The translations under genes and the position numbers were made by a program. 64,000 nucleotides of DNA, taken from positions 992,001-1,056,000 of the forward strand of contig NC_008269.1 of assembly GCF_000014565.1 (NCBI RefSeq), given 5' to 3'. Below, piece by piece: positions 1 to 8,662 of the stretch. The stretch is from Rhodococcus jostii RHA1 (GTDB lineage: Bacteria > Actinomycetota > Actinomycetes > Mycobacteriales > Mycobacteriaceae). A model generated the notes under the pieces. It was not told the DNA's origin. It did not search any database and was given only the letters and a program-made list of their open reading frames with translations. Within the stretch, counting starts at the first letter, position 1. The number at the start of each line of letters is the position of its first letter.

Positions 1-213
1 GTGACGGCGAACATCGTTGCGTTGGGACTGCAGGCGAATCTCGTGGACAAGATGACACCGGAAATGATCGACCAACTGGTGGCGACAATTCCCATCGGCA
101 GGCTCGGCGATCCGATCGAGGTCGGTGCCTTCTGCGCGTATCTCGCCTCGAACGAGGCCGGCGGCATGACCGGGCAGACCCTGGACTTCAACGGCGGATC
201 ACAGACCCGATGA
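1..213 (+). CDS. Short-chain dehydrogenase/reductase, C-terminal fragment (5' cut by window)
   Basis: The last 70 residues of an SDR-family NAD(P)-dependent oxidoreductase; the N-terminal Rossmann motif and the catalytic Tyr/Lys lie outside the window. The segment IPIGRLGDPIEVG followed by YLASNEAGGMTGQTLDFNGG is the usual SDR C-terminus, with the proline-rich loop, the last helix and the final beta-strand with its G-Q-x-L-D-x-x-G-G ending. The GTG at base 1 is not necessarily the start. The stop codon overlaps the ATG of the next gene (ATGA), so the two are probably co-translated. Substrate cannot be judged from this fragment. Confidence 0.85.
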   Translation: MTANIVALGLQANLVDKMTPEMIDQLVATIPIGRLGDPIEVGAFCAYLASNEAGGMTGQTLDFNGGSQTR

Positions 214-614
214 CCGGGCCGGGCACCGCTTCGCCTGCCGGAACTACTATGTCGCTCACCGCGATCCGGGTGGCGGATTTGCAAAGGTCTGTCGAGTTCT
301 ACACCGCCGGATGTGGATTTGCTCTGGAGCGTGAGTTCTCAACCGACCTCTTCGACGCGATGATCCTGCGAGCCGGGACGGCCGGAATCGAGTTGCTCAG
401 ACCACGCGACGCCGCCGCCGCGCCCGATCACGGCAACATGTTCGCGAAGATGGTGGTCAACACCCGTGACGTCGACGGTCTCGTGGCACTCGCGTGCGCG
501 CACGGCGGTACGGCAGAGATGCCGGTCACGGAACTGGAGGCGTTCGGCGGCATGGTTGTCGGATCGGTGCGCGACCCAGACGGCCACCTCATCGAGGTCG
601 TTGGTCGCAGATGA
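210..614 (+). CDS. VOC (glyoxalase/bleomycin-resistance/dioxygenase) family protein
   Basis: A 134-residue protein with one VOC-type beta-alpha-beta-beta-beta module pair. It opens with ITAIRVADLQRSVEFYT-like spacing (the MSLTAIRVADL segment) and ends with GSVRDPDGHLIEVV, where the terminal glutamate matches the metal-binding position of VOC enzymes. The ATG at 210 overlaps the stop of the preceding SDR. An internal ATG at 249 begins exactly where family homology begins and is the alternative start. VOC proteins include lyases, isomerases and dioxygenases, so no reaction is assigned. Coupling to an SDR suggests a shared degradative pathway. Confidence 0.8.
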   Translation: MTGPGTASPAGTTMSLTAIRVADLQRSVEFYTAGCGFALEREFSTDLFDAMILRAGTAGIELLRPRDAAAAPDHGNMFAKMVVNTRDVDGLVALACAHGGTAEMPVTELEAFGGMVVGSVRDPDGHLIEVVGRR

Positions 615-1047
615 TCGGACATGACGCCGACCACTGAGTGGGACGGCGTACGTCCCCGTCGAAGGCCGCGATTTACGGTTGCGAAGAATCTGACGCAACG
701 CAGCAATGAGGTGGGCTCGAGGTTGTCCGACGCGCCGGCCTCGGTGGAACAATTGGAATTCGGCTTCGGCCTCGTATTGACATAGTCTCCCGGACCGCGG
801 TGCTGCGTCCTCGCGTACCGCGGTCTGGGTTATCAGCGTCCGGTTGGGCGACATCCCATGTGCGTGGCCGGGCGGCCGCGGAGTCCGCCGCCTCGCGGCG
901 GTCGTTCCCCCTGCCGCAGCCCCGACGACGGGTCGGCCCGTCTGAGCATTACCGCAATTGCGACTGCGAGCGAGGATCGCTCCACCGAGCGGACGACGTG
1001 ATCGTCGGCAATCCACAGGTCCGGGATGGAATCGGCGATATGGGATA
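615..1047. other. Intergenic region with no recognisable gene
   Basis: About 430 bases between the VOC gene and the convergent IclR gene. Open frames on both strands have shadow-like, arginine-rich composition and no family resemblance. The only structured feature I see is the 11-base dyad CCACTGAGTGG at 631-641. Confidence 0.5.
631..641. repeat. Dyad CCACTGAGTGG, copy 1
   Basis: A 5+1+5 inverted repeat just downstream of the VOC gene. The identical 11-mer occurs again at 10749-10759. Either a protein-binding half-site pair or chance; function unknown. Confidence 0.3.
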
Positions 1048-1848
1048 TCAGTGCGACGCGAGATCAGCGGCGACGCACCGGTCCCAAATCTCCCGCGCGG
1101 CCACCCGTGCTGGACCTACCAGCTTTCGGTAGTCCAGTGAGGTGACCGGAGCGCACACCGAAAGGCCCGCGAGATTACCGTAGATGTGGTCGGGCGGCCC
1201 GATCGAGACCCCGACGCAGCCGATACCGGCGAAGGCCTCGCCACGGTCGAACGCGGCGCCACGGTCGCGGGCCTGTGCGAACTCTGTGTCCAGTTGGGCG
1301 CGTGAGGTGATGCTGTGCGGGGTGCGCCGCACCAATTCGCCGTCACTGTCGTCTTGGAGTAGCTGCCGAGGGCGGGCTCCCTGGGACATGTCGGAGAATG
1401 CCATGATCACCTTGCCCACCGCGGTCAGGTGGCCGGGTATCCGCTGGCCCACAGCCGTTGGTGTCGGCCCGGAAGCCCGGCCGTTGAACTTCGCCAGGTA
1501 GACGGTGTCCCCATGATTGAGTACGGCAAGCTGGATGGTCATCCCGGTGCGCTGGGCAAACGCATGCATCACCGGTCGGGCTCCCTTCAGGAGCCGGTTC
1601 TGGTTCAGTGCAGCCTGGCCCATCTCGTAGGCCTTCACACCGAGTTCGTAGGTCTGCTCGGGCGAGCGGGCGAGCCACCCGGCTTGGGCGAGCTGGTCGA
1701 GGAGACGATGGACTGACGAGCGTGGTAGCCCGGTTCGGGCGGTCACCTGGGCCAAGGTCAACGGACCCGCACCGTTGAAGGTCTCCAGAACCAGGGATAC
1801 ACGCTCGACTACCGACACCGGTGAGTCGTCGGTGTGCGTTGTTCTCAC
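1048..1848 (-). CDS. IclR-family transcriptional regulator
   Basis: A 266-residue regulator of normal IclR length. Residues about 10-65 form the winged helix-turn-helix (VVERVSLVLETF, then LTLAQVTARTGLPRSSVHRLL). Residues about 80-255 are the IclR effector-binding domain, with the P-G-H-L-T-A-V-G-K segment and the C-terminal G-x-x-G-V-S-I-G-P strand. It is transcribed away from the catabolic block starting at 2459, separated by about 600 bases, which is the usual arrangement for a local IclR regulator. A 14-base perfect dyad lies 30 bases upstream of its start and is a good candidate autoregulatory operator. The effector is unknown; a ketone, lactone or aromatic metabolite of the adjacent cluster is plausible. 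Confidence 0.92.
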   Translation of the reverse strand: MRTTHTDDSPVSVVERVSLVLETFNGAGPLTLAQVTARTGLPRSSVHRLLDQLAQAGWLARSPEQTYELGVKAYEMGQAALNQNRLLKGARPVMHAFAQRTGMTIQLAVLNHGDTVYLAKFNGRASGPTPTAVGQRIPGHLTAVGKVIMAFSDMSQGARPRQLLQDDSDGELVRRTPHSITSRAQLDTEFAQARDRGAAFDRGEAFAGIGCVGVSIGPPDHIYGNLAGLSVCAPVTSLDYRKLVGPARVAAREIWDRCVAADLASH

Positions 1849-1878
1849 TCAACCTCCCGCTTCACGCCACCTCAGTGT

Positions 1879-1892
1879 GTGACTGTAGTCAC
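1879..1892. promoter_or_regulatory. Candidate IclR operator
   Basis: GTGACT-GT-AGTCAC is a perfect 6-bp-arm dyad 30 bases upstream of the IclR start and within the divergent region facing the BVMO gene. IclR proteins typically bind 14-15 bp palindromes near their own promoters. Binding is inference. Confidence 0.45.
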
Positions 1893-2458
1893 GGTACTCC
1901 CGGTACGAAGTCCGCATCAAATAGGCCCGGGAGCCTCAGCGGCGCCAGAGCACATCGAGGCCGACGCACCGCACTCTGCCGACCCCTCGGGCTCCGTGAT
2001 GTACTCGTCTGCTGAATCGGATCACGGGGGAGTTCGGCGGCTGCAAGCCGCTCGACGAGTAGACCCCGATCGTCGGAGAAACCGACTGTCTCCAACCCGC
2101 GCGCCCGGGCGGCGGGTTGACCACGTAGTCGCCTGACCCGGTTGCGAAAACTTGTCCCACTCAGTCGGAGATGTACCTCACTATCGGTCGGCTACTTGCC
2201 AAGCTGGTCAGAGTGCGACGAGATATGCGGTCGCGACCAGCTGAACGGTAGTGCATCGAGGACGACCACGGGGCCCGCCCACACGACTGTGCGGGCGGGC
2301 CGAACGGCGGTCTGCCAGCGCCACGATGATGACATTTGGCGTCCCCACCCGCGGGAAGGCGAGGAGGCCGTCGGACGGGGCCACCCGCGCTACGAGCCCT
2401 TTCCTGCACGTACTTTGACGCTCCAACGCACGATCACCCGGAGAAGGATGTGGATGTT
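1893..2458. promoter_or_regulatory. Divergent intergenic region between IclR and BVMO genes
   Basis: About 570 bases without a convincing gene; the frames here lack codon bias and family motifs. It should hold the promoter of the BVMO block. A strong GGAGAAGG ribosome-binding sequence sits at 2440-2447, immediately before the BVMO start. Confidence 0.5.
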
Positions 2459-4084
2459 GTGACAGTCCAGGACAACGATTTCGATGCAGTCGTCGTCGGA
2501 GCTGGGATCTCCGGCTTGTACGCGGTCTACAAGCTTCGTCAGCGGGGTATGCGCGTACACGGGTTCGAATCCGCCGAAGGCGTCGGCGGCACGTGGTACC
2601 ACAACCGATACCCGGGTGCGCGATGCGATGTCGAGAGCATCGACTACTCATACTCCTTCGACGAGGAACTGCAACAAGAGTGGACGTGGACCGAGCGATT
2701 CGCTACTCAGGACGAGATTTTGCGGTACCTCGAGCACGTAGCCGATCGGCACGATCTGCGCTCCGCGTACGACTTCCTGACCCGGGTGACCTCAGCGACG
2801 TATGACGAGGAGACCACGCGGTGGTCGATCACAACGGACACCGGTCAGAACGTGACCGCTCGCTTCTGCGTGCTCGCCACCGGCGTGCTGTCCGCAACCA
2901 ACAAGCCGGACATCCCAGGGCGCGATACATTCGGCGGCGCCACCTACCACACCGGCGAATGGCCGCACGAACCAGTTGACTTCGCGGGCAAGCGAGTCGG
3001 TGTCATCGGAACGGGTTCGTCGGGCATCCAGTCGATCCCGGTGATCGCCGAAGAGGCGGCCGAGGTTTTCGTGTTCCAACGCAGCCCGAACTACTCGATT
3101 CCCGCCGGCAACCGACCCCTCACCGGCGAGTACATCGCCGAGGTGAAGGCGAATTATGCCGAGCGACGGCGACTGTCGCGGATGAGCGGCGGTGGCACAC
3201 CGAACAGCGCATATCCAAAAGGCGCTCTGGAGGTGGACGCCGAGGAGCGCAGGCGGGTCTACGACGAATGGTGGCAGCGTGGCGGCTACCTCTTCGCCAA
3301 GGCGTTCCCTGATCAGACGATCAGCCAGGCGGCAAACGACACCGCGCGGGAGTACGTCGAGGCCAAGATCCGCGAGATGGTCACCGACCCGGACATCGCC
3401 GATCAGCTGGTCCCCACCGACCATCCCATCGGCACCAAGCGGATCGTCACCGACAACGGTTATTTCAAGACCTTCAATCGCGGAAACGTCACCTTGGTGA
3501 ATCTACGTCGAACGCCGATAACCGAGATCACCGAAGCCGGTGTGCTGACCACCAACTCGTTCTACGGCCTCGACATGCTAGTCTTCGCGACCGGATTCGA
3601 CGCGATGACCGGCTCCCTGTCACGTATCGATATCCGGGGACGCGCCGGCCGGAACCTCCGCGACGAGTGGTCCGCAGGTCCGAGAACCTACCTCGGACTG
3701 AGCGTAGCCGGCTTCCCCAACATGTTCATTCTCGCCGGCGCAGGCAGCCCCAGCGTCTTGGCGAACATGGTTCTGATGGCAGAGCAGCATGTGGATTGGA
3801 TTTCGAACTGCCTGGACTACCTCGACGAGCACAACATCGAGACGATCGAGGCAACCGATGAATCCGTCGACGAATGGGTTGCCGAGTGCAACGAGAAGGC
3901 TGCCGGCACATTGTTCCCGACTGCCGACTCCTGGTACATGGGCGCAAACATTCCAGGAAAACCACGCGTGTTCATGCCCTACATAGGCGGATTCGGTAAC
4001 TACAACACGATCTGCGCCGAGGTGGCCGCCGCCGGATACAAGGGCTTCGAACTCGGGGAGCGGCGCGTGGACGTGGACCAATGA
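2459..4084 (+). CDS. Baeyer-Villiger monooxygenase (cyclohexanone/cyclopentanone monooxygenase type)
   Basis: A FAD- and NADPH-dependent flavoprotein that inserts oxygen next to a ketone, giving an ester or lactone; predicted cytosolic. With the GTG at 2459 (GTG 2450 is the alternative) it has 541 residues, normal for type I BVMOs. The first Rossmann motif GAGISG is at residues 14-19, GGTWYHNRYPGARCD follows near 48, the BVMO fingerprint FGGATYHTGEWP is near 158-169, and the second nucleotide motif GTGSSG is near 184. Overall the sequence looks like the CHMO/CPMO group. It opens a same-strand block with an ester/lactone hydrolase 73 bases downstream, the expected next step. The substrate ketone cannot be specified. 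Confidence 0.92.
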   Translation: MTVQDNDFDAVVVGAGISGLYAVYKLRQRGMRVHGFESAEGVGGTWYHNRYPGARCDVESIDYSYSFDEELQQEWTWTERFATQDEILRYLEHVADRHDLRSAYDFLTRVTSATYDEETTRWSITTDTGQNVTARFCVLATGVLSATNKPDIPGRDTFGGATYHTGEWPHEPVDFAGKRVGVIGTGSSGIQSIPVIAEEAAEVFVFQRSPNYSIPAGNRPLTGEYIAEVKANYAERRRLSRMSGGGTPNSAYPKGALEVDAEERRRVYDEWWQRGGYLFAKAFPDQTISQAANDTAREYVEAKIREMVTDPDIADQLVPTDHPIGTKRIVTDNGYFKTFNRGNVTLVNLRRTPITEITEAGVLTTNSFYGLDMLVFATGFDAMTGSLSRIDIRGRAGRNLRDEWSAGPRTYLGLSVAGFPNMFILAGAGSPSVLANMVLMAEQHVDWISNCLDYLDEHNIETIEATDESVDEWVAECNEKAAGTLFPTADSWYMGANIPGKPRVFMPYIGGFGNYNTICAEVAAAGYKGFELGERRVDVDQ

Positions 4085-4157
4085 ACGCGAGACGGCACCA
4101 TGGCGACGATCAGTGTGGGTTGTTCCACATCAGCGAGAAGAAGGGAATCTGGCCGAG

Positions 4158-5120
4158 ATGAGTAAACGGCGAAGTGACCTGCATCCGGAGGTCGAGGCGA
4201 TGCTCTCATCGCTGGAGGTGTTTCCAGATGTAACCCAGCACCGTGCCGCGGACCTGCGGGACATGATCGTCTCGCGTCGACTGCCGTTGACACGACAGCC
4301 GGAGATGCGCAAAGTCGACGATCTCGTGATTGAGGGACCTGGTGGTGCTCTCGCGCTTCGCGTGTACGCGCCCTACCGCGACGAGTCGGTGCTACCGGTA
4401 GTCGTGTTCGCGCACGGTGGGGGATTCGTCTTCTGTGACCTGGACAGTCATGACGAGTTTTGCCGATCGATGGCTGATGCGGTGGGAGTTGTCGTCGTCG
4501 CCGTCGACTACCGTCTAGCACCAGAGCACCCCGGTCCCGCAGCGATGGAGGACGTCTACTGCGCGCTGAACTGGGCCGCAGAGAACATCTCCGCGTATGG
4601 AGGCGATCCGGAACAGATTGCGGTGGCCGGCGACAGCGCCGGTGGGAACCTGGCGGCAACGGTGTCCCTTGCCGCTCGCGATCGCGGCGGCCCAAAAATC
4701 GTGGCGCAGATTCTGCTGTATCCGGTGATCGACGACGATTTCTCGACCGAGTCCTACGAACTCTACGGGGAGGGTTACTACAACACGACCAGGGCGATGC
4801 GCTGGTACTGGAAACAGTACGCACCGCACGGCACAGACGACCCGTACTTGGTGCCGAGCAAGGCCGATTCGCTCGCTGGACTACCTGCCGCGGTCGTGGC
4901 GACAGCAGAACTCGATCCGCCGTGCGCGGCGGGGGAGATGTATGCGAAGCAACTCGCCGCGGCGGATGTTCCGGTCACGGAGTATCGGTTCGACGGACTG
5001 TTCCACGGGTTCCTGACCTTTCCGGCGCTCTCATTGACAGGGCCTGCGCGCGCGCGCCTGTGGCGGATGATGCGGGAAGTGCTGACCCTTCCGGCCGCGT
5101 CGAATTACCGATCCCATTGA
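4158..5120 (+). CDS. Alpha/beta hydrolase of the hormone-sensitive-lipase (HSL) family
   Basis: A cytosolic carboxylesterase of 320 residues. The oxyanion-hole motif HGGGF (in VVVFAHGGGFVFCD) is near residue 91, the nucleophile elbow GDSAGG near 160, and the acid/base pair lies in the C-terminal part (AELDPPCAAGEMY, then FDGLFHGF with the catalytic His). The ATG at 4158 is chosen because family similarity begins there and GAGAAGAAGGG lies about a dozen bases upstream; a longer frame opens at 4113. Placed directly after a BVMO, it most likely opens the lactone or ester that enzyme makes. No signal peptide. Confidence 0.9.
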   Translation: MSKRRSDLHPEVEAMLSSLEVFPDVTQHRAADLRDMIVSRRLPLTRQPEMRKVDDLVIEGPGGALALRVYAPYRDESVLPVVVFAHGGGFVFCDLDSHDEFCRSMADAVGVVVVAVDYRLAPEHPGPAAMEDVYCALNWAAENISAYGGDPEQIAVAGDSAGGNLAATVSLAARDRGGPKIVAQILLYPVIDDDFSTESYELYGEGYYNTTRAMRWYWKQYAPHGTDDPYLVPSKADSLAGLPAAVVATAELDPPCAAGEMYAKQLAAADVPVTEYRFDGLFHGFLTFPALSLTGPARARLWRMMREVLTLPAASNYRSH

Positions 5121-5208
5121 GCGGACTGCGCCCACCCGCCCGGCTGTGGCACCGCCGACCATGAAGTACCCATGCGAACCGGAGCACAGCGAAATGACAG
5201 AGGTGGTC

Positions 5209-5790
5209 ATGACACAGAGTTTGGCGGGTAGAACCGCCCTCCGTTCGACCACCCCAAGCCCGTCGGTGAGAGACGGGGAAGCGCGGGTGTTGGAGGGCAC
5301 GCTGGATGAAACCGTCACCGCAATCGAGGGCTGCGGGGACCGCGCCGTCGCGATCCCCGCCGACCTCGAGGACCGCCACCAGCGTGACAGCCTTATCGAC
5401 AAGGTGGCCGATGCGGGCGATGGTATCGACATCCTGGTCAACAATGCGGGCTTCGCCGACTACAGTCCGATCGAGTCGATGAGCACCACAACCTTCGATC
5501 GCACTGTCGAGCACTACCTCACAGTGGGCCCGTCGACGGCCATCATGACGCCGGGTGCTGCCGCACTACTACCAGAGGGATACGAAACCGAACCGGTCGA
5601 GTACCTCGCCCAAACCGTGCTCGAGATGGTGACATTGCCGGCCGCGGAACGTACCGGACTGCTTGCCTTCAGTCTGCACTTCCCCTATGCCTCGGAGACT
5701 CCCGTAATGACGCTCGACGGACGATCCGAATTGCCCCGGCGTGAGCCGCCCGCGTGGACGAACCCCAACATTAAACCGGAAGTGCTGTGA
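5209..5790 (+). pseudogene. Short-chain dehydrogenase remnant with scrambled N-terminus and in-frame core deletion
   Basis: An open frame of about 193 codons that reads as pieces of one SDR. It begins MTQSLAGRTAL, as SDRs do, but the expected TGxxxGIG Rossmann loop and following strand are replaced by unrelated residues (RSTTPSPSVRDGE). SDR sequence resumes at about residue 26 and includes DILVNNAGFADYSP. At the point LTV/GPSTAIM (around base 5525) it jumps from helix alpha-4 to the post-catalytic loop, so the Ser-Tyr-Lys active site and roughly 70 residues are missing. The tail is normal (PAWTNPNI). It cannot bind NAD(P) or catalyse in the usual way, yet no stop codon interrupts it, and its TGA overlaps the next gene's ATG. 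A second frame start at 5146 is possible. Function, if any, is likely lost. Confidence 0.75.
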
Positions 5791-6674
5791 TGACTGCCTT
5801 TGCACGAGAGCGGTTCTCCCACGGGACCGCAGTGGTGACCGGGGCTGCGGCCGGTATCGGTGAAGGACTGGCCAGGCATCTCGCCAGCCTCGGCATGCTG
5901 GTGGTCGTCGCCGATATCGACGCGGATCGAGCAAGGAGCGTCGCGGTAGATATCGAGGAGCGTGGCGGGCGTGCCGAGGGCTACGGCCTGGACGTCGGCG
6001 ACGCCGCAGCTGTGCATGCGATGGCCGCAGACATCTTCGAACGGCACGGCAGCGTCGAGCTGCTGGTCAACAACGCGGGCATCGAATCGGCCGGCCTGCA
6101 GTGGCAGATCGACACCGACCGGTGGCGACGACTCATGCAGGTCAACGTGGACGGTGTGTTCTTCTGTATCAAGTCATTCGTGCCACGCATGATCGAGGTG
6201 GGCACACCATCATGCATTGCCAACCTGTCCTCGGTCGGTGGCCTCAACCCGGTCGCCGTTCAATCTCCCTACATTGTCAGCAAGTTCGCGGTACAGGCGA
6301 TGACCGAGTGCCTGCATCAAGACCTGTCGATTGTCGGCGCCCCGATACAGGTGAGTGTGGTCGTGCCGCACTCGATCCGAAGTGACATCTTCCTGGCTGC
6401 GCAACGCGAGGCGCCGACCGAGAACCCCACCGCCAACGCGGTGTTCGCCGCGATGCAGCGGGACAACGCCGACAAGGGCCTCGACCCGCTGGTCGCGGCC
6501 GAGTATATGGTCGAACAGATCGCTCGCGGAGACTTCTGGATACTCTCGGACGACGAGATGTGTACAGCCGCTGCCACTCGCCGAGGTGAACAACTCCTCA
6601 CCCTCAGCCCACCCCCGAACCCACGTGACATGCTCGCCCGGATGGGCGTACCACTCCCGGAAGGTGCCTCATGA
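5790..6674 (+). CDS. Short-chain dehydrogenase/reductase (SDR)
   Basis: A classical SDR of 294 residues. It has the N-terminal motif TGAAAGIGEG (near residue 15), D-I-D at the end of beta-2 suggesting NAD preference, LLVNNAGIES near 95, the active-site serine in NLSSVGG and the catalytic tyrosine/lysine in SPYIVSKFA (YxxxK). The C-terminus is longer than in minimal SDRs. ATG 5790 overlaps the stop of the preceding remnant (GTG 5787 is possible), and its own stop overlaps the next BVMO start by ATGA, so translation is coupled through three genes. In context it probably oxidises an alcohol to the ketone used by a BVMO, or the hydroxy acid released by the hydrolase. Confidence 0.93.
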   Translation: MTAFARERFSHGTAVVTGAAAGIGEGLARHLASLGMLVVVADIDADRARSVAVDIEERGGRAEGYGLDVGDAAAVHAMAADIFERHGSVELLVNNAGIESAGLQWQIDTDRWRRLMQVNVDGVFFCIKSFVPRMIEVGTPSCIANLSSVGGLNPVAVQSPYIVSKFAVQAMTECLHQDLSIVGAPIQVSVVVPHSIRSDIFLAAQREAPTENPTANAVFAAMQRDNADKGLDPLVAAEYMVEQIARGDFWILSDDEMCTAAATRRGEQLLTLSPPPNPRDMLARMGVPLPEGAS

Positions 6675-8662
6675 CCGAGACCATCGCTGCAGGCCTCGCC
6701 GTCCCCTCGGACCGAGACGCTCAGCTGTACAACGCGATCGCCGAGAGCGATCCGGCCCCGCTGCTCATGGCGCTGGTTCACGCGACCGGTGACACCGGAC
6801 TGCTCGACGAGTTCGGTGCGCGCCTCACGATCGAAGAACCCGGCAACCATTACCGCACCGGCATCCGGCCGACCGCGCCGCCAGGAATCTATCCCGAAGA
6901 TGTCGCCGAGGACATCCGGATCCGCGCCCGGGAGATCCTGACTCCGGACGTCGTGGCCGAGCTGGGGGTACCCGATGACGAGCTGTTCGTCCGGATGGCC
7001 ACCGTGTGCACAAGCCAACGCGTGGACGCCGAGTTCGCCCCCATCCTGCTGGAGCAGGCAGGGTTCACGAAAAATCGTCGCCACGTCCCCGTGACAGTCG
7101 CGCCGCCTGCCGATTTCGACGTGATCGTGATCGGTGCCGGGATCGTCGGCATCAACGCTGGCATCAAGCTGGGAGAAGCGGGGTTCAGATACACCATCAT
7201 CGAGGAACGCGAAGACGTCGGCGGTACCTGGTATCGCAACACCTACCCCGGTGCGGCCGTGGACACCCCGAGCCACTACTACTCGTACTCGTTCGAGCTC
7301 AACCCGAACTGGTCCAAGTACTACCCGACCGGTCCCGAGTATCAGAACTACCTGCTGGACGTGGTCGAGAAGTACCGGTTGCGTGAGCACATCAGGTTCC
7401 GTACACGTGTGCTGTCGGCCAGATGGCTCGACGACGAGCATCGCTGGGAGGTGGTGACCGAGGATGGTGAGGGCTCGGTCGTCCGACACCGCGCCCGTGC
7501 GGTGATCACCGCGATGGGAATGCTCAACGCGGCCAACATTCCCGAGGTCGACGGGCTGGACTCATTCGCAGGGCGTGTGGTGCACACCGCGGAGTGGGAC
7601 AGCGACCTCGACCTCAGCGGCAAGCGAGTGGTCGTGCTCGGAACGGGGTGTACGTCGGTCCAGGTCGTCGCGAACATCGTCGACCAGGTCGAAGCGCTCG
7701 ATGTCGTCGTTCGCAGCCCGCACTGGCTGGTTCCGGAGAAGGCCGTATCCGGTGATGTGACCGAGGGCGAGAAATGGGCGCTCGCCAATCTTCCTTTCTA
7801 CGACAGATGGTTTCGACTACGGTCATACTGGTTTGCATCCGACAACCTATATCCGCTTCCCCGCATAGACAAGGAATGGGCTGCCACCCACCTGTCCGCG
7901 TCGCCGGCCAACGACATGGTCCTGCGCACGGCGCAGGAGTACCTGCAGACGAGTTTCACAGATCGGCCCGATCTGATCGCGAAACTCACCCCGGACTTCC
8001 GTCCGTACGCGAAGCGGATCGTCAAGGATCCGGGGTTCTTCGCGGCACTCAACCGCGAACACGTGTCATTGCACCGCGCGTCGTTCGAGAAGGTCACGCC
8101 GGAAGGGGTTTATACGACGGAGGGCGCCTTCATCCCGGCGGATGTGATCATCCTTGCGACCGGATTCAAGCTCCAGTTCACCACCTCGATCGAAATTGAA
8201 GGCCGCGACGGAAGAACGCTGTCCGAGGTATGGAACGGCGGGGACGACCCCCGTGCGTACCTGGGTGTCCAGGTGGCGGGATTCCCGAATCTCTTCATCA
8301 CCGCAGGACCCAATTCGGCGCCGAACCATGGGGCAGGGCACAATATTCTGAGCGAAGAGCATGTTCACTACATTGTCGAGTGCCTGCAATATCTGCTCGA
8401 GAACGGACACGATGCGATGGACGTCCGGCAGGATGTGCTTGACACGTACAACCGCAAGGTCGATGCGGCGCTCGACGACACAGTCTGGGTTCATCCGGGT
8501 GCGGAGGTCAATGGCTACTACCGCAACAGTTCGGGGCGCGCGATCGTGCCCTGCCCGTGGCGCCTAGTCGACTACTGGACGATGCTGCGGGAACCGAATC
8601 CCGACGACCTGACCTTTATCGGCAGGCGGGCAGAGGGCCGCAGGGAAGCGAGCGCGCGATGA
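6671..8662 (+). CDS. Baeyer-Villiger monooxygenase with N-terminal extension (4-hydroxyacetophenone-monooxygenase type)
   Basis: A 663-residue FAD/NADPH monooxygenase. About 140 N-terminal residues precede the catalytic part and resemble the helical extension of HAPMO-type enzymes (for example ELFVRMATVCTSQRVDAEF). The FAD motif GAGIVG is near residue 153, GGTWYRNTYPGAAVDTPS near 185, the BVMO fingerprint FAGRVVHTAEWD near 298 (its last residue is Asp where Pro is usual) and the NADP motif GTGCTS near 323. It overlaps both neighbours by ATGA. HAPMO-type enzymes oxidise aryl and aliphatic ketones; together with the smaller BVMO the cluster could act on two successive ketones or on a broad ketone range. 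Confidence 0.92.
   Translation: MTETIAAGLAVPSDRDAQLYNAIAESDPAPLLMALVHATGDTGLLDEFGARLTIEEPGNHYRTGIRPTAPPGIYPEDVAEDIRIRAREILTPDVVAELGVPDDELFVRMATVCTSQRVDAEFAPILLEQAGFTKNRRHVPVTVAPPADFDVIVIGAGIVGINAGIKLGEAGFRYTIIEEREDVGGTWYRNTYPGAAVDTPSHYYSYSFELNPNWSKYYPTGPEYQNYLLDVVEKYRLREHIRFRTRVLSARWLDDEHRWEVVTEDGEGSVVRHRARAVITAMGMLNAANIPEVDGLDSFAGRVVHTAEWDSDLDLSGKRVVVLGTGCTSVQVVANIVDQVEALDVVVRSPHWLVPEKAVSGDVTEGEKWALANLPFYDRWFRLRSYWFASDNLYPLPRIDKEWAATHLSASPANDMVLRTAQEYLQTSFTDRPDLIAKLTPDFRPYAKRIVKDPGFFAALNREHVSLHRASFEKVTPEGVYTTEGAFIPADVIILATGFKLQFTTSIEIEGRDGRTLSEVWNGGDDPRAYLGVQVAGFPNLFITAGPNSAPNHGAGHNILSEEHVHYIVECLQYLLENGHDAMDVRQDVLDTYNRKVDAALDDTVWVHPGAEVNGYYRNSSGRAIVPCPWRLVDYWTMLREPNPDDLTFIGRRAEGRREASAR

Noticed and set aside
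6317..7489. Minus-strand frame of 390 codons under the SDR and second BVMO genes
   Set aside because: Antisense to well-supported SDR and BVMO genes; no motif of its own.
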